The notes below the pieces were generated by a model. The model did no database searches, was not told the DNA's origin, and saw nothing but the letters and a program-made list of their open reading frames with translations. Of a stretch of DNA of 64,000 nt, positions 9,332-21,766 are shown piece after piece (position 1 is the stretch's first letter; each line of letters opens with the position of its first letter). A program made the position numbers and the translations under genes. The DNA lies in the NCBI RefSeq assembly GCF_006715085.1, contig NZ_VFMM01000001.1, positions 1,550,001 to 1,614,000 of the forward strand, read 5' to 3'. Origin of the DNA: Kribbella jejuensis. Its GTDB lineage: Bacteria; Actinomycetota; Actinomycetes; Propionibacteriales; Kribbellaceae.

Positions 9332-10018
9332 ATGACCGCTACCAGCGCCCAGCCCCAGGACCTCGGCCACCGGCTCTCCGGCCGGCTGAAGCCCAAGCTT
9401 CGTGGATGGTTGCACGCCGGTACGTTCCCGTTCGCCACCGCCGCCGGCATCGTCTTGGTCTGTCTGGCGCCGCACGCCAACGCGCGCTGGGCCGCTGCGG
9501 TCTACACCGTCGGAGCGATGCTGCTGTTCGGCATCTCGGCGCTGTACCACCGGTTCTACTGGGGTCCGAAGGGCGAGGCGATCCTGCGCCGGCTCGACCA
9601 CAGCAACATCTTCCTGCTGATCGCCGGTACCTACACACCGCTCGGCATGGTCCTGCTGCACGGCAAGGACCGGCTGCTGATGCTCGGCCTGGTGTGGGGC
9701 GGCGCGACCGCCGGCATCCTGTTCCGGATCTTCTGGCTGAGTGCTCCGCGCTGGATCTACACGCCGATCTACCTCGCGCTGGGCTGGGTCGCGATCTTCT
9801 GGATGGGCGACATCTACCACTCCGGCGGTGCCGCGGTCGTCACGCTGATCGCGGTCGGCGGCGGCCTGTACTCCATCGGCGCCGTCGTCTACGCCACCAA
9901 GCGCCCGGACCCGTCCCCCCGCTGGTTCGGCTTCCATGAGATCTTCCATGCGTTCACCGTGGCGGCCTTCATCTGCCACTACATCGCCGTCAGCATCGCC
10001 ACCTACCGCGCCGGCTGA
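9332..10018 (+). CDS. Hemolysin III family membrane protein (TrhA/YqfA type)
   Basis: 228-aa integral membrane protein of the hemolysin III/PAQR-like superfamily with about seven transmembrane helices. Family motifs seen: the SALYHRFYW segment in helix 2/3 (Ser and His metal-site candidates), LDHSNIFLLIAGTYTPLG with Asp-His, and a late HEIFHAFTVAAFICHY with two further histidines. These three clusters are the predicted zinc-like hydrolase site of the superfamily. Bacterial TrhA is linked to membrane energetics and lipid homeostasis. GAAAGGA precedes ATG 9332. A tandem palindromic operator lies upstream. It is convergent with a MarR gene, one base between stops. Confidence 0.9.
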   Translation: MTATSAQPQDLGHRLSGRLKPKLRGWLHAGTFPFATAAGIVLVCLAPHANARWAAAVYTVGAMLLFGISALYHRFYWGPKGEAILRRLDHSNIFLLIAGTYTPLGMVLLHGKDRLLMLGLVWGGATAGILFRIFWLSAPRWIYTPIYLALGWVAIFWMGDIYHSGGAAVVTLIAVGGGLYSIGAVVYATKRPDPSPRWFGFHEIFHAFTVAAFICHYIAVSIATYRAG

Positions 10019-10019
10019 T

Positions 10020-10469
10020 TCAGCCGGCCAACTCGCGGAGCGTTTCCCGTAGCTCCGCGTAGCGCTCAGGGCCCAACTGGGCGATCCAGCGCCCCTCAAT
10101 CCGTTCGATCGCGGCACGACTGAAGGCCGCCGCTTCGTCGCCCGTGGGGGTACGGCGTACCAGCCGGACGCGGCGGTCCTCGCGCAGCCGGTCGGACTCG
10201 ACGTACCCGAGTCTCTGCAGGTAGTCGACGTGCTGGCCGAGACCCTGTTTCGTCATCACCGCGACCTCCGCGAGGTCGGTGATCCGGGCGCCGCCGGGCG
10301 GAATCAACTCGAGCAGCCGGTAATGGGAGACCCGCAGCCCCGGGAAGTGCTCCTCCGAGGTCGCCAGGATCTCCTCCCGGACCCGCTTCAGCGCAGCGGC
10401 CAGCAGACCGGCCACATGCTCTGACCACGCGCCGGCAGGACTGCTCGGCAGGTCGTTGACGGAAGTCAT
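10020..10469 (-). CDS. MarR family transcriptional regulator
   Basis: 149-aa winged-helix dimeric repressor. The DNA-binding helix-turn-helix is ITDLAEVAVMTKQGLGQHVDYL (here split: ITDLAEVAVMTKQ, GLGQHVDYL), and the wing is RLREDRRVRLVRRT. The ligand is unknown. It is divergent from a phosphotransferase gene, and an 18-bp perfect palindrome lies in the 54-bp gap, the likely autoregulatory site. This makes the phosphotransferase its most probable second target. Confidence 0.88.
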   Translation of the reverse strand: MTSVNDLPSSPAGAWSEHVAGLLAAALKRVREEILATSEEHFPGLRVSHYRLLELIPPGGARITDLAEVAVMTKQGLGQHVDYLQRLGYVESDRLREDRRVRLVRRTPTGDEAAAFSRAAIERIEGRWIAQLGPERYAELRETLRELAG

Positions 10470-10478
10470 AAGGCCACT

Positions 10479-10496
10479 TTACTATCCAGATAGTAA
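10479..10496. promoter_or_regulatory. Palindromic MarR operator candidate
   Basis: TTACTATC-CA-GATAGTAA is a perfect inverted repeat, AT-rich in a very GC-rich setting, centred between the divergent MarR and phosphotransferase genes. Size and symmetry fit a MarR dimer site. Confidence 0.75.
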
Positions 10497-10523
10497 GGCT
10501 GCTTTACTTCCGTGGGGGGAATC

Positions 10524-11678
10524 ATGGTCAGCGGGCTCGAAGTGCTGGGGCGGGACGCGTTGGGGGAGGAGGACCTGACCGCGCTCGCGCGGACGATCAC
10601 CGGGGATCCGGCGGCCGTCGCGAGCGCGGTCCGGGTCGAGACGGTCGACTATCCGATCGGTACGCCGAGCACCGAGTCACTCCACCGGGTGTTCGGGACC
10701 ACAACCGCCGGCGCGGACTGGTCCTGTTTCGTGAAGAAGCTCCAGTCGGTGCGGCACTCGCCGATCATCGAACTGGTACCGGTGGAGTTCCGGCAGAGCT
10801 TCATCGACTACATGCCGTGGAACCTGGAGATCGCGGTGCACCGCAGCGGCGTCGGCGACCTGATGCCGGACGGCATGCGGCTCCCGAAGGCGTACCGGAT
10901 CGATGTGTACGACGACGACCGCGGCACGGTCTGGATGGAGAACGTCGTCCAGGAGTGGGGTCCGTGGCCGATCGCCCGCTTCGAGCGGGCCGCCTACCTG
11001 CTCGGCCGGCTGTCCGCGCGGCGGCAGCCGCACCTCGTCGAGCCCTTGCTCGACCGGGAGGTCTCGAGAATTCCCGGGAACGGTCTGCGGTACTACGCGG
11101 GCGGTCGCGTCCTGAACGCCGCCCTGCCCGCGCTGTCCGATCCGGCTACCTGGCGGCACCCGATGCTCGCGGCAGCCGTCTGCAACCTCGGCGACCACCG
11201 GTTGAAGGACGATCTGCTGGACCTCGGCGCGCGGGTCCCTGGGGTGCTCGACGCCCTGGACGCACTCCCCCAGTGCTACCAGCACGGCGACGCCAGCCCG
11301 CAGAACCTGCTGGTCCCACACGACTCCCCCGACGAGTTCGTGGTGATCGACTGGGGCTTCGACTGCCCGCAGGCGGTCGGGTTCGACCTGGGGCAGTTGC
11401 TGATCGGCCTGGCGCACGCGGGCGAGTTGTCGGCGGAGGCGCTGCCCGCAGTACACAAGGTGATTCTCGAGGCGTTCCAGGAAGGACTTGCCGCAGACGG
11501 GATGCAGGTGAGCGAGGACGAGGTCCTGTACGGGTACCTGGGCTCGCTGCTGATCCGTGCGACGTTCACTGCGCTACCGCTGGAGCTGTTCGGCAAGGCC
11601 CAGGCGTCACCGGAGCTGTTCGAGGAGCGGGTGCTGCTGACGCGTGCGCTGGTGGACCTGGTGTCAGAGGTGATCTGA
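10524..11678 (+). CDS. Phosphotransferase enzyme family protein (APH/ChoK fold)
   Basis: 384-aa kinase-like protein. The catalytic loop is QHGDASPQNLL (Brenner-type HxDxxxxN) and the metal-binding Asp lies in FVVIDWGFD. The N-lobe is divergent (FVKKLQ may hold the ATP-binding lysine). ATG 10524 was chosen because GGGGGGA lies 5 bases before it; an upstream GTG at 10512 is also in frame. Such proteins phosphorylate small molecules such as aminoglycosides, homoserine or choline. Nothing here tells which, and resistance should not be assumed. Divergent control by the adjacent MarR protein is likely. Confidence 0.78.
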   Translation: MVSGLEVLGRDALGEEDLTALARTITGDPAAVASAVRVETVDYPIGTPSTESLHRVFGTTTAGADWSCFVKKLQSVRHSPIIELVPVEFRQSFIDYMPWNLEIAVHRSGVGDLMPDGMRLPKAYRIDVYDDDRGTVWMENVVQEWGPWPIARFERAAYLLGRLSARRQPHLVEPLLDREVSRIPGNGLRYYAGGRVLNAALPALSDPATWRHPMLAAAVCNLGDHRLKDDLLDLGARVPGVLDALDALPQCYQHGDASPQNLLVPHDSPDEFVVIDWGFDCPQAVGFDLGQLLIGLAHAGELSAEALPAVHKVILEAFQEGLAADGMQVSEDEVLYGYLGSLLIRATFTALPLELFGKAQASPELFEERVLLTRALVDLVSEVI

Positions 11679-11735
11679 ACATTTCAGTCGTGTCACAGCT
11701 GCAACGAACGGCCTCCCTGCGTGTATCCCTTGTGC

Positions 11736-12236
11736 GTGAGGAACTTCAGCAGATACACCACAGTGGCCGTGATCGCAGGACTCGTGCTGACCGGGTGCGG
11801 CAGTGAAGCCGGTACCGGGAGCACGCCGCCCTCCAGCGCCCCGACGCTGCCATCGGTGACCCAGTCCGCGCCGGTCGGCGCCGGTCTGCCCCTCACCGTG
11901 TCCAGGACCGGCGGGTTCGCGGGGTTCAACGACCAGGTGCAGGTCGGCGCCGACGGCGTCGCGACCGTCACCGCGCGTGGCAAGGACACGATCCGGTGCA
12001 AGCTCGACCCGAGCCTGCTGACCACGCTCAGCACCGCCGCGGAGAAGGTCGACTGGGCGAGTCTGACCCCGTCGAAACCGTCGACCCGGCACCCCGACGA
12101 CATGATCATCGCCGTCAGCGCGAACGGGAAGACCGCCCGGCTCGAGGACCCGCAGCTCAAGCCGCTGGCGACTCCGGTGACCACACTGCTCACCGAAGCC
12201 GCCATCCCACCGGGCAAGCTCTGCACCAAGATCTAG
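11736..12236 (+). CDS. Predicted lipoprotein of unknown function
   Basis: 166 aa from GTG 11736 (VRNFSRYTTVAVIAG), with a clear lipobox LTGC that places the mature N-terminal cysteine after about residue 20. A Ser/Thr/Pro-rich tether follows (residues ~25-50), then a compact domain of ~110 residues with a single pair of cysteines (IRCKLD and KLCTKI) that could form a disulfide. GTG 11721 is an alternative start giving a longer n-region. Function unknown. Convergent with the M28 peptidase gene, with 6 bases between the stops. Confidence 0.75.
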   Translation: MRNFSRYTTVAVIAGLVLTGCGSEAGTGSTPPSSAPTLPSVTQSAPVGAGLPLTVSRTGGFAGFNDQVQVGADGVATVTARGKDTIRCKLDPSLLTTLSTAAEKVDWASLTPSKPSTRHPDDMIIAVSANGKTARLEDPQLKPLATPVTTLLTEAAIPPGKLCTKI

Positions 12237-12242
12237 CCGGAT

Positions 12243-15828
<3,586 letters not shown>

Positions 15829-16055
15829 GACAACATCTCCTCACGGTGTGGTCGCTGTTTGGGCGCAGCGACCTGATTCAGTTGGGGACGCGCCGGATGC
15901 TGACGCAGAAGTGCCACTGCCTCATTTGTGACACTTCGTGTCGGGCCATGCGAGTTCTGTTACATCCGACGTGAGGACTGACTGTTGCTGCCCGGTAGCC
16001 GTGAGTCAAGGGAACTGAGAGAAACCTGAGGGAAAACCTGCGCCCGTGCGGGGTG

Positions 16056-18149
16056 TCAGGCGCTCGGCCGCAACAGCTGCCGAAGGTCTTCCGGCAACGT
16101 GACTGGCAGCTTGCAGGTAAATCTCTGACATACGTACGCCGCCGGCTGCCCACCAACCAGCCCTCGCCCCTCCATCAAAGGCACCCCGAGATCAGCCGCC
16201 CCAGCAACAATCGCGGTACCCCACGGAGCGTTGCCAAAGGCAACACGAACCAACTCCGAGGCAGCTCCGCCAGCGGTTGCCGGAGTGGTGGAGGCGGGCG
16301 TGGTGGAGGCGGGGGTGGCCGAGCCCGGGGCGGTGGTGGCCGAGCCGGGGGCGGTGGTGGTCGGGCTCAGGGTGGTCGGGGGCTCCGTGGTGACGACTAT
16401 GGCGATCTCCAAGGGGCCTGCGGCGATTGACTCGGCGACTGCCAAGGCGCGGCCGGCGAAGCGGGGGGCTTGGGAGGCGAGGGCGGCGGAGGCGGCGAGA
16501 GCTTGGTGGGCGGCGTCTTCGTACCTGGCTGTGCCGGTGAGGCTGGTGAGGGTGGTGAGGGCTTCGGCGGTGAGGCTCACGCCGGAGGGCGTGGCGTTGT
16601 CGGTGGGGTCCTGCGGGCGCCAGACGAGCTGTTCGGCGTCGGCCGCGGTGTCGTAGTAGGTGCCGTCGGCAACAAACTGTTCGAGGACACGATCGAGCAG
16701 GAGTTCCGCCGTACGGAACCATTCGACGTCCCCGGTCGCACCCAGCAAGGTCAAGCAGGCTTGGGCGAACGCGGCGTAGTCCTCGAGTACGCCGTCCGCA
16801 CTCCCCCGCACCCCGTCCCGCGACGTGCGGTACAACCGCGCCCCCTCCAGGTGCACGTCACGGATCAACCGAGCCGCCCCAACAGCAGCCTCGACGTACT
16901 CCGGCCGCTCGAGCACCACGCCGGCACGAGTCAGCGCGGTGATCGCCAGCCCGTTCCACGCAGCGACCACCTTGTCATCACGCCCCGGATAAGTACGAAG
17001 GTTCCGCGCGCGCCTCAGCTCTTCGCGGATCCGGGACCAGCGGACGTCGTCAGCCGGGTCCTCACGAAGCTGGAGAACCGACGAGCCGTGTTCGAAGGTA
17101 CCGGTGACGTCGCACAAGCCGATGACCCACTCCGCGTCGTCGGCGGACAACACGGACCGCAGCTCCGACGGTGTCCAGACGTAGTACTTGCCCTCCTCGC
17201 CCTCCGTGTCGGCGTCCAGCGCCGACGCGAACCCGCCCTCCGCCGTACGCAACTCGCCCAACAGGAAGTCGGCCGTCTCGACAGCGATCCGCCGGGCCAA
17301 GGGTTCCCCCGACACCGTCCACCACTGCGTATAGACGTCGAGCAGCAACGCGTTGTCGTACAGCATCTTCTCGAAGTGCGGCACCACCCACTGCCCGTCG
17401 ACGGAGTACCGCGCGAACCCGCCCGCGAGCTGGTCGTACATCCCGCCGCGCGCCATCCGCGAACACGTCTGCGCCACCATCGCCAGCGCGTCCTCGTTGC
17501 CGGTACGCCGCTGATGCCGGAGCAGGAAGTCCAGTACCATCGACGGCGGGAACTTCGGCGCCCGCCCGAACCCGCCGTCCACCGGATCGAACTCGGTCTT
17601 CAGCAACTGGACGGCGCGCTCGAGATCGACCTCGGATCCGGCAGCCGCCTGCTGCGCCCCGAGTTGCGAGACGACCCGCTTCCCGATCCCGTCGAGCTGC
17701 TCACGCTTGTGCTGCCAAGCGTCGGTGATTGCCTCGAGCACCTGCCGGAACGACGCCATCCCGCCGCGCGCCTCGCGAGGGAAGTACGTCCCGCAGAAGA
17801 ACGGCTCCCCGGCCGGCGTCAGGAACGCCGACATCGGCCACCCGCCCTGCCCGGTCATCGCGACGGTCGCCGCCATGTAGATCGCGTCGACATCCGGCCG
17901 CTCCTCGCGATCCACCTTCACACTCACGAAGTGCTCGCTCAGGTACGCCGCCGTCCCCGGGTCCTCGAACGACTCGTGCGCCATCACGTGACACCAGTGA
18001 CAAGCGGAGTACCCCACCGAGAGGAACACCGGCACGTCCCGCTCCCGCGCCTCCGCGAACGCCAGCTCGGACCACTCCCGCCACTCCACCGGGTTCTCCG
18101 CGTGCTGCCGCAGGTACGGACTGGTCGATCGCCCGAGCTCGTTCGCCAT
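16056..18149 (-). CDS. YyaL-type thioredoxin-like/glycan-epimerase-fold protein (DUF255)
   Basis: 697-aa cytoplasmic protein of the YyaL/spermatogenesis-associated-20 family. The N-terminal thioredoxin-like domain has SACHWCHVM (Cys-x-x-Cys, ~49-57) after the hallmark SPYLRQHAENPVEW. A long (alpha/alpha) barrel follows with GGMYDQLAGGFARYSVD and HFEKMLYDNA. The biochemical role of the family is unresolved. Residues ~590-629 are an unusual low-complexity Thr/Pro/Ala/Ser linker (repeats of TTAPGSAT and ASTTP), encoded at 16263-16382, which I do not expect in this family. The last ~70 residues, with YVCQRFTCK, then resume a normal domain. Confidence 0.88.
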   Translation of the reverse strand: MANELGRSTSPYLRQHAENPVEWREWSELAFAEARERDVPVFLSVGYSACHWCHVMAHESFEDPGTAAYLSEHFVSVKVDREERPDVDAIYMAATVAMTGQGGWPMSAFLTPAGEPFFCGTYFPREARGGMASFRQVLEAITDAWQHKREQLDGIGKRVVSQLGAQQAAAGSEVDLERAVQLLKTEFDPVDGGFGRAPKFPPSMVLDFLLRHQRRTGNEDALAMVAQTCSRMARGGMYDQLAGGFARYSVDGQWVVPHFEKMLYDNALLLDVYTQWWTVSGEPLARRIAVETADFLLGELRTAEGGFASALDADTEGEEGKYYVWTPSELRSVLSADDAEWVIGLCDVTGTFEHGSSVLQLREDPADDVRWSRIREELRRARNLRTYPGRDDKVVAAWNGLAITALTRAGVVLERPEYVEAAVGAARLIRDVHLEGARLYRTSRDGVRGSADGVLEDYAAFAQACLTLLGATGDVEWFRTAELLLDRVLEQFVADGTYYDTAADAEQLVWRPQDPTDNATPSGVSLTAEALTTLTSLTGTARYEDAAHQALAASAALASQAPRFAGRALAVAESIAAGPLEIAIVVTTEPPTTLSPTTTAPGSATTAPGSATPASTTPASTTPATAGGAASELVRVAFGNAPWGTAIVAGAADLGVPLMEGRGLVGGQPAAYVCQRFTCKLPVTLPEDLRQLLRPSA

Positions 18150-18193
18150 ACCCCCACCGTAGGCGCTGCGACCGTCACTCGTTGAATGGGTCC

Positions 18194-18721
18194 ATGCCCG
18201 TGCATCCGCTGCTTGCCAGTCGTTTCAGCCCTCTCCTGTTCGACCCGGAGTGGACCGTCACGGAGGAAGACGTCGACGTACTGCTCGAGGCCGCACGCTG
18301 GGCGCCGTCCGCGGGCAACTCGCAACCCTGGGCGTACTTCGTCGCGCGCCAGGGTCAGCCCGAGCACGACCGGGTCGTCCAGCATCTCGCCCGCAGCTCT
18401 GCACGCTGGGCGCCGACCGCGTCGCTGCTGATCGTGACGATGGCCCACCGGTACGTCGAGGACACCGACTGGGCGTACTCCGACTTCGCCGACTACGACC
18501 TCGGCCAATCCGTCGCGCACCTCACCCTGCAGGCCCACGCGATGGAGCTGGCCTGCCGTCAGTTCCGCGCGTTCGACCTCGAAGCCCTCACCAAGGACCT
18601 CAACCCCGGCCCCGGCTGGCACATCGTCTCGATGATCGCCGTCGGCCGCCCCGCCGAGGAACCACCCGCCGACCGCGCCCGACGCACCACAGAGAGCCTC
18701 CGAACCGCGCCTTGGGACTAA
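18194..18721 (+). CDS. Nitroreductase family protein
   Basis: 175-aa flavin-dependent (FMN) oxidoreductase of the nitroreductase fold, from ATG 18194. The FMN-contacting segment is ARWAPSAGNSQPW (~33-45), and the GPGWHIVSMIAVGRPAEE segment near the C-terminus is typical of the family. It is on the short side (usual length 180-220), consistent with the small subgroup that lacks extra loops. Substrate not identifiable. The 3' end overlaps the CopD gene by 4 bases in convergent orientation. Confidence 0.85.
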   Translation: MPVHPLLASRFSPLLFDPEWTVTEEDVDVLLEAARWAPSAGNSQPWAYFVARQGQPEHDRVVQHLARSSARWAPTASLLIVTMAHRYVEDTDWAYSDFADYDLGQSVAHLTLQAHAMELACRQFRAFDLEALTKDLNPGPGWHIVSMIAVGRPAEEPPADRARRTTESLRTAPWD

Positions 18722-19743
18722 GCGGTCTGCGAGAGGGCGACGGCCAGGCCGAGGGTGAGTGCCATGACGAGGAGTTCGACGCCGACGACTCGCCAGAAGG
18801 CGTGGGTGGAGTCGAGGAGGTCGCCGGTCGCGGTGGTTCGGTGGACGGCGGCGAGTACGACGAGGAGTACGAAGGCGACGAGTTTCGCGAGCAGCAGGGC
18901 GCCGTACGCGTCGCCGGTGAGTTCGTCGAGGACCGAGTCCCAGCCGCCGCCCTTCGCGGCGAGGCGGCCGGCGCCGCTGATCAGGCCGCTGAGGGCGACG
19001 GCAACGGCCGAGACGATCGCGACCTGGCCGTACCGTTCCAGCACGATCGGCAGCCCGCTCCGACTCGCGCGCCCGTACCGCACCAGGCCGGCCAGTCCGC
19101 CGACCCAGGTGGTCGCGGCGATCACGTGGACCACCAGCGCGGCGCCGGCCAGCACGACGTACGACTCGTTCCTCGGGTACGTCGTGACCGCGGTCGGGAC
19201 GAGTGCGGCGATCGCGACCAGTACGCCGAGGCCCGCGGCGGAGGACGTCTGCACGCGGCGGATCCCGATCGAGAGCGCGAGCACGAGGATGCCCGTGATC
19301 AGCAGTGCCTTCACCTCGGGTACGCCGAGCGCGTCGTCGATCCGGAGCCCCAGCAGCCGCATCGGAGTGTTCAGCAGCAGCGCCGCGGTCACGATCGAGG
19401 ACGCGAACGCGCAGATCGCCCAGATCAGCGCCGCATTGCTCGCGTCCCGGACCGCACGCCGGCCCTGGACGCCGAGCGAACCGCCCTCGATCCGCAGCAC
19501 GACGACAGCCGCCAGCAGTGCGCCCGCACAGCCGACGGTCGCCAGCGTGGCGATCAGCCGGAGCAGCGGCAGCAGCCAGGACCAGAACTCACTGGGCCCG
19601 CCGATGCCGCCGGCGTTCTGCGGCTCGGAGCCGGCCGCGTACAGCGCGCCCACCAGGCCCACCGAGGCCACGACGACAGCACCCATCCCACCCACGACCA
19701 GTCGCCCGGGCATGCGATGCCGGGCCGCGCGGGTCGCGGTCAC
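18718..19743 (-). CDS. CopD-like polytopic membrane protein
   Basis: 341 aa with about eight hydrophobic helices and a C-terminal region typical of the copper resistance D domain, including HVIAATTWVGGLAGLVRYG (~230-248), where the His and Trp are conserved in the family. It lacks a fused CopC or other extracellular copper-binding module, and no copC lies next to it. Copper uptake or export is therefore only a family-based guess. The start at GTG 19743 is weakly supported; an ATG at 19713 (MPGRL) is an alternative. Convergent with the nitroreductase gene. Confidence 0.72.
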   Translation of the reverse strand: MTATRAARHRMPGRLVVGGMGAVVVASVGLVGALYAAGSEPQNAGGIGGPSEFWSWLLPLLRLIATLATVGCAGALLAAVVVLRIEGGSLGVQGRRAVRDASNAALIWAICAFASSIVTAALLLNTPMRLLGLRIDDALGVPEVKALLITGILVLALSIGIRRVQTSSAAGLGVLVAIAALVPTAVTTYPRNESYVVLAGAALVVHVIAATTWVGGLAGLVRYGRASRSGLPIVLERYGQVAIVSAVAVALSGLISGAGRLAAKGGGWDSVLDELTGDAYGALLLAKLVAFVLLVVLAAVHRTTATGDLLDSTHAFWRVVGVELLVMALTLGLAVALSQTA

Positions 19744-19869
19744 CGGAGGGAACGGTCGTGGGCACCTGTCAGCACGCGGCTCACTATAGGGTCAGCCAGA
19801 GGTGGGCAGCCCAGTCCGACACCATGTCGTGACCGGTCTACCAGGAATCGGTTACCGCACTGAGATCAA

Positions 19870-20154
19870 TCAGTGCGAAGAGTGCTCATTCGGGGTCGGG
19901 GTCTGCTCCGAGGTCGTCGGCGCCGCAGCGCCATCCGGGGACGGCGAGCCGGCCGGACTCGCTGGGTCGTCGGACGGTGCTGGGGCGTCCGCACCAGCGC
20001 GGTCCACGTCGATCCGCTTCAGCTGCTTGGCCATGCTGCGCCACAGCAGGAACGTGGCGACACCGAGCGCCAGCACGATCAGCAGCGCGACCCAGCCCGG
20101 CTTCACCACGTTGGGGTCGATCTCGGCCGTCTGAAGGGAGATCATCGCTGTCAC
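19870..20154 (-). CDS. Small single-pass membrane protein downstream of mca
   Basis: 94 aa: a short exterior segment, one hydrophobic helix (WVALLIVLALGVATFLLW, ~24-41), a basic juxtamembrane segment (RSMAKQLKRIDVDR), then a disordered Pro/Ser/Ala-rich acidic tail ending HSSH. Start GTG 20154, or ATG 20145 (MISLQTAE). It is 31 bases after the mca stop on the same strand and so is likely co-transcribed. Small membrane proteins beside mca occur in other actinomycetes, but no function is known to me. Confidence 0.7.
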   Translation of the reverse strand: MTAMISLQTAEIDPNVVKPGWVALLIVLALGVATFLLWRSMAKQLKRIDVDRAGADAPAPSDDPASPAGSPSPDGAAAPTTSEQTPTPNEHSSH

Positions 20155-20185
20155 GCCACCATTCTCTCATTGTCGGCGCCGCCCG

Positions 20186-21055
20186 TCAGCGCAGCCCCGC
20201 GAACAGGTCGTTCTCGGGCAGCTCGGACTCGACGACACTCCGCGCCAACTCGTAGTCCTCGGTCGGCCAGGCTGCCTGGTGTACCTCCAGCGGTACGGCG
20301 AACCAGGCCCCGTCGGGGTCGATCTGAGTGGCGTGGGCGAGCAGGGCCTTGTCCCGGACCGCGAAGTACTCCGCGCACTCGACCCGGGTGGTGATCCGGC
20401 GCTCGTTCTCCGGATCCGGCTTCCAGTCCTTCAACCGTTCGGCGTACGGGGACTCCAGACCGCGCTCGACCATCGCGTCGTGCAGCGCCTTCATCCGCTC
20501 GTAGTGGAACGTGTGGTGGTAGTACAGCTTCAGCGGCTGCCACGGCTCGCCGAGCTCCGGGTACGCGTCCTTGTCACCGGCCGCCTCGAACGCCGCGACG
20601 GTGATCTGGTGGCACATCACGTGGTCCGGATGCGGGTAGCCGCCGTTCTCGTCGTACGTCGTGACGACCTGCGGACGGAAATCGCGGATCAGCTTCACCA
20701 GCGGGGCCGCGGCGTCCTCCACCTTCAACGCCCCGAAGCAGCCCTCGGGCAGCGGCGGCAGCGGATCGCCCTCCGGGAAGCCGGAGTCCACCCAGCCCAG
20801 CCACTCCTGCCGGATGCCGAGGATCTCACGCGCCGCGTCCATCTCCTTGCGGCGGATCTCGGTGATGTTCGCCAGCACCTCCGGGCGGTCCATTTTCGGA
20901 TTCAGGATCGATCCGCGTTCACCGCCGGTACAGGTCGCGACCATCACCTCGACGCCTTCGGCGACGTACCGGGCGGTCGATGCGGCTCCTTTGCTCGACT
21001 CGTCGTCCGGGTGGGCGTGCACATGCAACAACCGAAGATCTCCACTCACAGGCAC
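20186..21055 (-). CDS. mca: Mycothiol S-conjugate amidase
   Basis: 289-aa zinc amidase of the LmbE/PIG-L fold. It hydrolyses mycothiol S-conjugates to release mercapturic acids for export, a detoxification step limited to mycothiol-making actinobacteria. The zinc-site motif is AHPDDESSKG (14-23) and the second ligand cluster is GYPHPDHVMCHQ (~137-148). The acidic GGERGSILNP segment fits Mca. The alternative is the paralogue MshB (deacetylase in mycothiol synthesis); length and the DWKPDPENERRITTRV region favour Mca. GTG 21055 is preceded by TTGGAGG at 6 bases. Divergent from the DUF4307 gene. Confidence 0.93.
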   Translation of the reverse strand: MPVSGDLRLLHVHAHPDDESSKGAASTARYVAEGVEVMVATCTGGERGSILNPKMDRPEVLANITEIRRKEMDAAREILGIRQEWLGWVDSGFPEGDPLPPLPEGCFGALKVEDAAAPLVKLIRDFRPQVVTTYDENGGYPHPDHVMCHQITVAAFEAAGDKDAYPELGEPWQPLKLYYHHTFHYERMKALHDAMVERGLESPYAERLKDWKPDPENERRITTRVECAEYFAVRDKALLAHATQIDPDGAWFAVPLEVHQAAWPTEDYELARSVVESELPENDLFAGLR

Positions 21056-21106
21056 AATGGTCCTCCAACCCCGTGCAAAACCCACGACCGACCCCCTGGA
21101 CAACCT

Positions 21107-21556
21107 GTGACCGAGCAATCAACCGGGCCGACTCCGACCGGACCAGCCGCCCCGGCGCCCGACCTGAGCGCGCGGTACGGGCGCACCGGACGGTCCCGTC
21201 GGCCGCTGCTGATCGGCGTCCTGGGCGTCGTCGTCCTGGCCGGCCTGGTCTGGCTGGTGTGGGCCGCATGGGTGCAGTCGAACCCGCCGGTGCGCTCGGA
21301 GCTGCAGGGGTTCACGATCGTCTCCCCGACCAGCGCGACGGCGACCATGACGGTGGACCGGAACAAGTCGGTCGAGGCGAGCTGCCGGCTGCAGGCGAAG
21401 GCCGCCGACTTCTCGATCGTCGGCGAGGTGACGGTCACGATCGCGGCCGATTCGCCCCGGCACCAGACCGTACCGGTGACGCTGACAACGCAACGCTCGG
21501 CGACCTCGGTGGTTCTCGTCGGCTGCACGACCGCCGACCAGCACCGGCCGCGCTGA
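21107..21556 (+). CDS. DUF4307 membrane-anchored protein
   Basis: 149 aa from GTG 21107. A disordered N-terminus with the ARYGRTGRSRRP motif is followed by one transmembrane helix (LLIGVLGVVVLAGLVWLVWAA in parts: LLIGVLGVVVL, GLVWLVWAA; ~33-54) and an extracytoplasmic beta-sandwich-like domain of ~90 residues (residues ~60-145) with two cysteines. This is the actinobacterial DUF4307 family, regularly divergent from mca in these genomes. No function is known. The intergenic distance to mca is 51 bases, so the two probably share control. Confidence 0.85.
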   Translation: MTEQSTGPTPTGPAAPAPDLSARYGRTGRSRRPLLIGVLGVVVLAGLVWLVWAAWVQSNPPVRSELQGFTIVSPTSATATMTVDRNKSVEASCRLQAKAADFSIVGEVTVTIAADSPRHQTVPVTLTTQRSATSVVLVGCTTADQHRPR

Positions 21557-21766
21557 CCCCAGGACAAGCTGCCACGGCAACCGATTGCCGCCGGTTGTCC
21601 GCCGAGGGCGGAAAAACAGTGGTAGCAAACGCTTTCCAGGCGTCAATGACCGGTCAGGACACCTGCGTGATCGGCGGTCTCTTGCTACGCTCGATGGATT
21701 GGTCGCCGTCGACGACGGCGGCCAGCAGCATTTTCCTGCCCATCCGACCGACACAAGGAGCAGCCC

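Noticed and set aside
10524..11678. Aminoglycoside resistance gene.
   Set aside because: Only the generic APH/ChoK catalytic loop is seen. The family covers many small-molecule kinases.
20279..21106. Long plus-strand ORF running into the DUF4307 gene.
   Set aside because: It is the shadow of mca. Only the part from GTG 21107 has DUF4307 features.
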